Below, in pieces: positions 59,079 to 64,000 of a stretch of 64,000 nucleotides of DNA (its first letter is position 1; every line of letters starts with the position of its first letter). A program made the translations under genes and the position numbers. Under the pieces are notes generated by a model, which was not told where the DNA came from, did not search any database, and saw only the letters and a program-made list of their open reading frames with translations. Source of the stretch: Scilla litardierei (taxonomy: Eukaryota; Streptophyta; Magnoliopsida; Asparagales; Asparagaceae); contig CM061132.1 in NCBI GenBank assembly GCA_030789695.1, forward strand, positions 149,552,597 through 149,616,596, read 5' to 3'.

Positions 59079-60105
59079 TCATCCTAAGGCTGCTATCCTT
59101 TCGTTCAGCATCTGGAGCTCTCTGAGAGTCGAGGGTTCCTTCATCGTGATGATGGCAGCGACCTTGTCGGGTTTGGGCTCGATCCCTCGATTCGTCAGCA
59201 TGAAACAGAGGAACTTCCCCGACCTAACCCCGAAGGTACATATGGCAGGGTTTAGCCGAAGGTTGTATCGTCGAATATGTGCAAATATCTCACGGAGGTC
59301 TGCGATGTGATCCATTGGCTTCTTCGACTTGACCAACATGTCGTCGACGTAGATTTCCAGGGTTCGTCCTATTTGAGCCTCGAAGACGCCGTTCATCATG
59401 CGTTGGTACGTGGCCCCAGAATTTTTCAAACCGAATGGCATTTTGGTGTAACAGAAAATACCTCGATCAGTGATGAAAGAAGTTTTTCCTCATCCTCTGG
59501 TGCTATCTGAATCTGGTTATATCCCGAGAAGGCGTCCATGAAGCTGAGAAGTTCGTAGCCCGAAGCACTATCGACCAGATGGTCGATTCGTTGCAGATGG
59601 TAGCTATCCTTCGGGCATGATTTGTGAGGTCGGTGAAGTCGACGCACATCCGCCATTTGTCATTCGCCTTCTTGACCATCACGACATTTGAGAGCCATTC
59701 AGGGTACTTGACTTTTCGAATGAAGCGAGCTTCTAGAAGTCGATCCACTTATTCGATCACAGCTTTCATCTTTTCGCCTCCCATGTTTCTCTTCTTTTGC
59801 TTCATGGGTCTGGAGGTCGGGTCGACCTCCAGCTTGTGGGACGCTACCTCAGGGTCGATACCGGGCATGTACTTCGGGGTCCAGGCGAAGATGCCAGCAT
59901 GCTCTCTTAGGAGGTTGATTAACTGTTCTTTTAGGTCTTAAGGGAGCAATGACCCAATAGAGACAGTTTTTCCTTCCTCATCGGAGACTTGGATGTTCTC
60001 CGTTTCTTCGACCGCGGCAAGCCGTCGATCTTCGATCCGTGTTTTGACTGGATCCTCCTGCTCGATCCTCCTCAGGGCAGTGGACAGTGTGTAACACGAC
60101 CACGC
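59079..60105 (-). pseudogene. Tat-2 reverse transcriptase
   Basis: The fragments 59503-59748 (EARFIRKVKYPEWLSNVVMV, MCVDFTDL), 59426-59656 (SFMDAFSGYNQIQIAPEDEE) and 59079-59441 (MPFGLKNSGATYQRMMNGV, catalytic YVDDM at 59337-59351, FMLTNRGIE) are in different frames, so at least two indels are present. The stretch upstream (59760-60105) holds the protease-RT linker with a stop at 59749. The catalytic motif itself is intact. Confidence 0.87.
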
Positions 60106-60600
60106 CTATTTCTGATTCCCTTTTTCTTTTCTGACTCCCTCGGGGGTCTGGAACTTGATCATCTGATAGAAGGTTGAGACCACCGCTTCTATGGTATTCA
60201 GCAGCGGTCTTCCGATGATTCCGTTATATGCCGAGTTGATCTTCACCACCATGAAACGGGTTAGGCGAGTGATTTGTTGAGGATATGTACAGAGGGTTAC
60301 TGGTAGGGTTATGATGCCCGACATCGGGGCGGACTGTCCGGTGAATCCCACCAGAGGTCCCGTATAAGGCATCAACTCCAAGGATGACATTTTCATCCTC
60401 TTCAACGTAGTGAAGAAGAGTATGTAGCACGAGCTTCCGGTGTCAACAAGCAGCCTTTTCACAGCGATCTCTTTGATGGTGACCGTGAGGACGATGACAT
60501 CATCGTGTAGTAGTTTTACACCTTCCAGATCTTCATTCGAGAATGAGATAGGTGGTGGAGAATCTCTGGGGCGCTTTCGCCACATGGATACTGTCATCAA
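60106..60600 (-). pseudogene. Tat-2 aspartic protease
   Basis: One continuous frame carries ISFSNEDLEGVKLLHDDVIV, the active-site motif VKRLLVDTGSSCYILFF and MVVKINSAYNGIIGRPLLN. The motif is D-T-G-S-S, against D-N-G-S-S in Tat-1. It stops at 60106 before the linker to RT. Confidence 0.87.
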
Positions 60601-60604
60601 CCTC

Positions 60605-60733
60605 TCAGCGTAGGAGCTTTAAAGAGAGGTTGATAACTCCGGGTACAGGGGGACCTCCTGTTATCATGCTGATGAGTCCGACGCTGGGAGGTCTCATGGC
60701 AACCTTGGAGGATGTGAATGGGCGGGTCGACAT
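60605..60733 (-). pseudogene. Tat-2 gag remnant
   Basis: An ATG at 60733 opens about 40 codons (MSTRPFTSSKVAMRPPSVGL) that stop just before the protease. It is collinear with the Tat-1 remnant at 13613-13747, and the rest of gag is absent. Confidence 0.65.
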
Positions 60734-60774
60734 GGTCGAGTAGTTCGTCGATTGGGATGTCGACTCGTGGTTTT

Positions 60775-60791
60775 CCACAGACGGCGCCAAA
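60775..60791 (-). other. Tat-2 primer-binding site (tRNA-Asp type)
   Basis: Minus strand, directly after the LTR: TTTGGCGCCGTCTGTGG. TGGCGCCGT is complementary to the tRNA-Asp 3' end; the rest does not match. This is the intact form of the site mutated in Tat-1. Confidence 0.7.
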
Positions 60792-60792
60792 C

Positions 60793-61531
60793 TGTTAAGG
60801 CCAAAATTGACCGAGACAGTTGTCAAGCTGACGTAGACTCGAGTAGATGAGTCGGAGCCTCGTCAGCAGATGGAGTGGGACCCTTGGTTGGAGGAACCAG
60901 GGTCGAGTGATGGTACTTGGAGATATACGACCTTCGACCGACCTTCGGGCAACCGTTGCGTCGATCGTTCGAGGTTGGAGAGCTCGACGTCGACCTTCGA
61001 TGTTGGATAGCGACCGTTGATCTGCACTACAAGGACTCGTTAGAGGGTTAGATCTGTGTTCCGACCCAAATCCCCTCTGATGCTTAAGTTAGTGGGGAAC
61101 TGAAGGAAGAGATGGAGCTTGGTGCAGCTGAGATCGACCCACGGAGGCGTCTCAAGACTGGCGGTGCAAGCTCGAATATAAGAAATGCAAGCAGAGAAAG
61201 TAGAGTTCTATGTCGTAGACCTCGTACCTTGGAGATGGAACCGCTTTACCTACGTTCGTCGGTCTATTTATAGGTAATTCCCCTTTGATGATGTGTAACC
61301 GTCCCTCATTGATTGGGACACGATCTTCTCCAGGATTCGAGTTAAAGACTGCACATTTACTCGGCCCCATTAACTCACCCCCACCGAATGTCGGCACCAG
61401 CCTAACAGTACAATGACCCATTCATCTGACTTAGCAGTACCCCGTCAAGAGCTCGGGAGGTAGTTGGTCGTGGATACTAAACGGGTCAGGTATGCGGATA
61501 TCCAAATTGGATTCGTGCCCGTGCACTAACA
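60793..61531 (-). repeat. Tat-2 5' LTR
   Basis: It is 739 bp, TGTTAGTGCACGG..GGCCTTAACA on the minus strand, with a TATAAAT motif at 61266-61272. Confidence 0.9.
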
Positions 61532-61536
61532 GGAAG

Positions 61537-61969
61537 CATGAATGAAGTTATCAATTTCATGAATCATGGAACGTTGGAATGTTGTGAGAGCCACTTCCTC
61601 AAGAGACCAATAACCCATTATGCGATACTTATCTCTTACTATACCATCGCATATCTTCGATTCATATTCATTCAGCCTATGAACGGGTTAGAAGAAATAT
61701 CATAGGACTTGAGCGTGATCATAGCTTATTATATTATTTGAAGATTTGAGCTAGAAACAACATCCTAGGATTATCTCCTAATCGATTGAAACAAATTGGT
61801 GCATCAATTTTCCATGAGTTTGAAATCTCCCTTCAAAACACATATATAAGCTCGACATTGTGAAATTCTCAAACCTCATCCCATCATGTGTTTGCTTGCT
61901 TGCTTGCCTCCAATCGTCACTCTTTCATGTCTTCCTTGAGGACAAGGAATAGTTTAGCTTGGAGGATTT
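61537..61969 (+). other. 3' untranslated tail of an unidentified LTR element
   Basis: No coding region. The end reads CTTGAGGACAAGGAATAGTTTAGCTTGGAGGATT, resembling the CTCGAGGACGAG..AGCTTGGGGG tail before Athila-1's 3' LTR, so it looks like the polypurine end of another element directly before the LTR at 61970. Confidence 0.5.
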
Positions 61970-62628
61970 TGATTAGTGATTTTTGTGTACATATTTCACG
62001 CTCATTTCATACGTATTTCATATCGTTTTATCCACTGCTTCGCTCCATTTTCTTCACTAGTGTTTCCTTTTTACTTTTTAGGTCCATTGTGTGCATTTTG
62101 TTGGATATGGACGACATGAATACACCCATGAGGGGATGCATGAGGATATACGGACCTCAGATGTCGCGTGCACGAAAGCGTGCACGAAGGGAACCTTTTC
62201 TCATGTGAAAAGGACCACTCGATAAGTGGAAAAAGTCACTTTATAAGTGCATAAAGGCACTCGATAAGTGAATGAAGGAGAGGATAAGTAAAAGGGCTAA
62301 TATAGGCTAATAAGCTTATAATTGGTTATTTCCTACAATAACTACCCCTAAAGCCTATAAATAGGACCCAAGGGTATGCCTTTTACACCAATCTTAACAT
62401 GCCATAAGTTTGCATAAGGCAACTTATGTTCTTCTTCTCCCTTCCATTAAAATCCTCTTCTAAATAGAGATTTAGGCGGTGAAACTCTGCTTCGATCCTC
62501 CGTGACGAAGTACTGACCGTTGTGGCGAATCCAAGGGCAAAGTTCCGAGATTACGGTGCCGCGTACGCAAGCGTAAGTCTCTACTTTATTATTCGATCCT
62601 AACGTCCTTATTTTGACAGGATCCTACA
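61970..62628 (+). repeat. LTR of another family, with sequence of internal type on both sides
   Basis: It starts TGATTAGTGATTT after a polypurine-like stretch and ends ATCCTACA just before a tRNA-iMet-type PBS. TATAAATA is at 62356-62363. The 659-bp length and these borders suggest an LTR. No second copy is in the window. Confidence 0.55.
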
Positions 62629-62629
62629 T

Positions 62630-62642
62630 TGGTATCGGAGCC
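62630..62642 (+). other. primer-binding site, initiator-Met type
   Basis: TGGTATCGGAGCC matches the usual plant initiator-Met tRNA site TGGTATCAGAGCC at 12 of 13 positions, one base after the LTR end. Confidence 0.65.
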
Positions 62643-63217
62643 ATACGGGTTCGCCCCGGTCTAACCGTCGTCCCGGTCTCACCGATGAACGCGGCGTTGT
62701 CTCTTTCACGAATGCGTCTCCTTCCATTATGGATATGGTAGGAACACGTCGTGACGGAGAGAACGCAATAGTTGTTCTTTTCACGTTAGGGTCTTTTGTC
62801 ATTACAGATGTGGCAGGAACTCTCCGTGACGGGAAGAACTTACCGTTCATCTCGCCAAACTCGTGCTCTTCATGGATGCTGAGTCTCCATTCATAGGGAA
62901 TGTGAACTCTCTTCATGTGGAGCGTGTAGTTTGCGGCCTTGAAAACGCGTTCTCTTCACTTTTTGGCACACGGCCATTGAAGCAAAACCGTTTTCTCGAC
63001 GAACGGGTGCTTCATCGACGAACGGGTGCTTCATCGGAGAAGACGACGGTGGTTATTCTCAACGGAGAAGATGAATTTTTGGTGCATGATCGCCATGGCC
63101 ATATGGGTTATGAAGGCAATGCATCCCCCTCCCCATGCGGAGGGGGTTGGCTACGGCCAATAACTTCCACGGCCACCCCTCCGGTGGGGGGTGTGCGGCC
63201 AACCCCATGCAAGGGGG
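62643..63217 (+). other. internal region after the iMet PBS, no domain recognised
   Basis: Only short or compositionally biased frames were seen (for example 62863-63456 plus). ACGAACGGGTGCTTCATCG is tandemly repeated near 62998-63035. No gag or pol motif. Confidence 0.4.
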
Positions 63218-63411
63218 TGGCCGGCCATGGCCATATGGGCCATGGCCGACCAAGGCCAAAGGGCCATGGCCGGCCAAGGCCATGGCTTGGCCGGCTCTGG
63301 CCGGCCAGGGCCAAAGGGCCCTGGCCAGGCCGGCCTCGGCCAGGGCCAGGGGGCCCTGGCCGCGGCCAAGCCAGGGCCTGGCTGGCCCTGGCCGGGAGCC
63401 AGGGCCAGGCC
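63218..63411. repeat. GGCC-palindrome low-complexity block
   Basis: About 195 bases made of GGCCATGGCC, GGCCAAGGCC, GGCCAGGGCC and GGGCCCTGGCC variants. It is very GC-rich in an otherwise AT-rich flank, and frames across it are Gly/Pro/Trp/Arg low-complexity, so it is not taken as coding. Confidence 0.7.
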
Positions 63412-64000
63412 TGTAATGCCCTACAAGCTACTGCACAAGTACTAGAGGGGGGGTGAATAGTACTTTAAAAATAACAAGGAGTATAATTCCAAATTATAGT
63501 GCAAACAACTACCAAATCAATTTGCGGAAGCTTAAATTGAATGACAACAACAGAATAAACAATGCTAACAAAAGATGTTACTGGGTTCGGATCCACCCAA
63601 GTCTCTCCGACTTGTTTCCGGTGATCCTACGTCCCAACCACCCGGATCCCCTCCGGATACTTGAGTTAGAAACCCTAACTCAAGATTTCCACTATGAAAT
63701 ACTTGTGAAAAACCTCCACAAGTCAAATCATACAAAATGTAATTTGTGACTCCCACAACCCGGGATCACAACCACACTCTCACAACCGAGAGTGAAACTT
63801 ACAATATGAAGTTGAAATGAAATAAGAAACTTCTTACCGACAAAATACCTATGCCTTGAGTATTGCTTACGAATTAGGGCAATGATGATTTTGAGGAAGA
63901 AGTGGCACCAAACCCTAGCTCCAAGAGTAAATCAGCGATGGAGAGCTATGGGGAAGTTGGTGACATAGAATCAAGCACTTGGCTTGGAAGGCTTCACACT
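63412..64000. other. unassigned repeat-like DNA at the window edge
   Basis: It begins with CTAGAGGGGGGGTGAATAG, a polypurine-like motif common at borders of plant repeats. No domain was recognised. It continues past the window, so neither its ends nor its class can be fixed. Confidence 0.35.

Larger units (their letters stand above)
52798..61531 (-). mobile_element. Tat-2: complete Tat-lineage retrotransposon without gag
   Basis: The 5' LTR (minus sense) is 60793-61531 and the 3' LTR is 52798-53564. The target duplication GGAAG is at 52793-52797 and 61532-61536. The order matches Tat-1: PBS, gag remnant, protease, RT, two RNase H domains, integrase, tandem repeats, antisense ORF. The 8.73-kb element has no insertions and so shows the layout that Tat-1 had before it was split. 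Confidence 0.92.

Noticed and set aside
62863..63456. 197-codon plus-strand ORF with Gly/Pro/Arg/Trp repeats
   Set aside because: Half of it is the GGCC-palindrome block read as protein, and all frames across that block are open on both strands.

Overview
The window is nuclear DNA of a flowering plant from a repeat-rich genome. It holds one recognisable host gene fragment, plant-type GT-AG introns, and LTR retrotransposons of plant-specific lineages (Ty3/gypsy Tat, Tekay/Del and Athila, and Ty1/copia). I cannot name the species. No bacterial feature, tRNA, rRNA or CRISPR array was seen.

Left part (1-11.2 kb). This is AT-rich intergenic DNA with a large inverted-repeat (foldback, MULE-like) element at about 2.48-3.78 kb and an isolated exon-like island near 1.1 kb. 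The 5' end of a CHD1-type chromatin remodeller (CHR5-like) lies on the minus strand at 9.11-10.6 kb: a leader exon, a 562-nt leader intron and coding exons 1 and 2. No later exon of this gene could be found in the remaining 9.1 kb.

Nest 1 (11.2-50.0 kb). A decayed copia element on the minus strand (11223-12811 and 49104 onward) was split by a Tat element, Tat-1 (12812-49098, plus). Tat-1 was then hit three times: by a reverse-oriented solo LTR (14662-17897), by a Tekay/Del chromovirus, Tekay-1 (21709-34198), and by an Athila-type element, Athila-1 (36039-47696). Tekay-1's 3' LTR was itself hit by another reverse solo LTR (31024-33863). Five-base target duplications support every inner step (AACAT, CTCAT, ACACC, CTTTC). 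The nest is four levels deep.

Right part (50.0-64 kb). A third solo LTR of the Tekay-like group (50038-52774, duplication ATGAA) lies 23 bases from a second complete Tat element, Tat-2 (52798-61531, minus, duplication GGAAG). Next come an unrelated LTR (61970-62628) followed by an initiator-Met primer-binding site, a strongly palindromic GGCC-rich stretch, and unassigned repeat DNA.

Themes. Both Tat copies lack gag and share the same deletion junction, so the subfamily probably spread after losing gag, presumably with gag supplied in trans. Both carry an antisense ORF next to the 3' LTR, with two introns at identical positions and a Transposase_28-like N-terminal region. Tekay-1's gag-pol is interrupted by two small GT-AG introns whose removal restores frame. 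Athila-1 has lost RT/RNase H/integrase but keeps gag-protease and a second 748-codon ORF. Athila-1 and Tekay-1 each carry arrays of palindromic motifs in their LTRs. Nearly all coding regions have stops or frameshifts; Tekay-1 is the best preserved.
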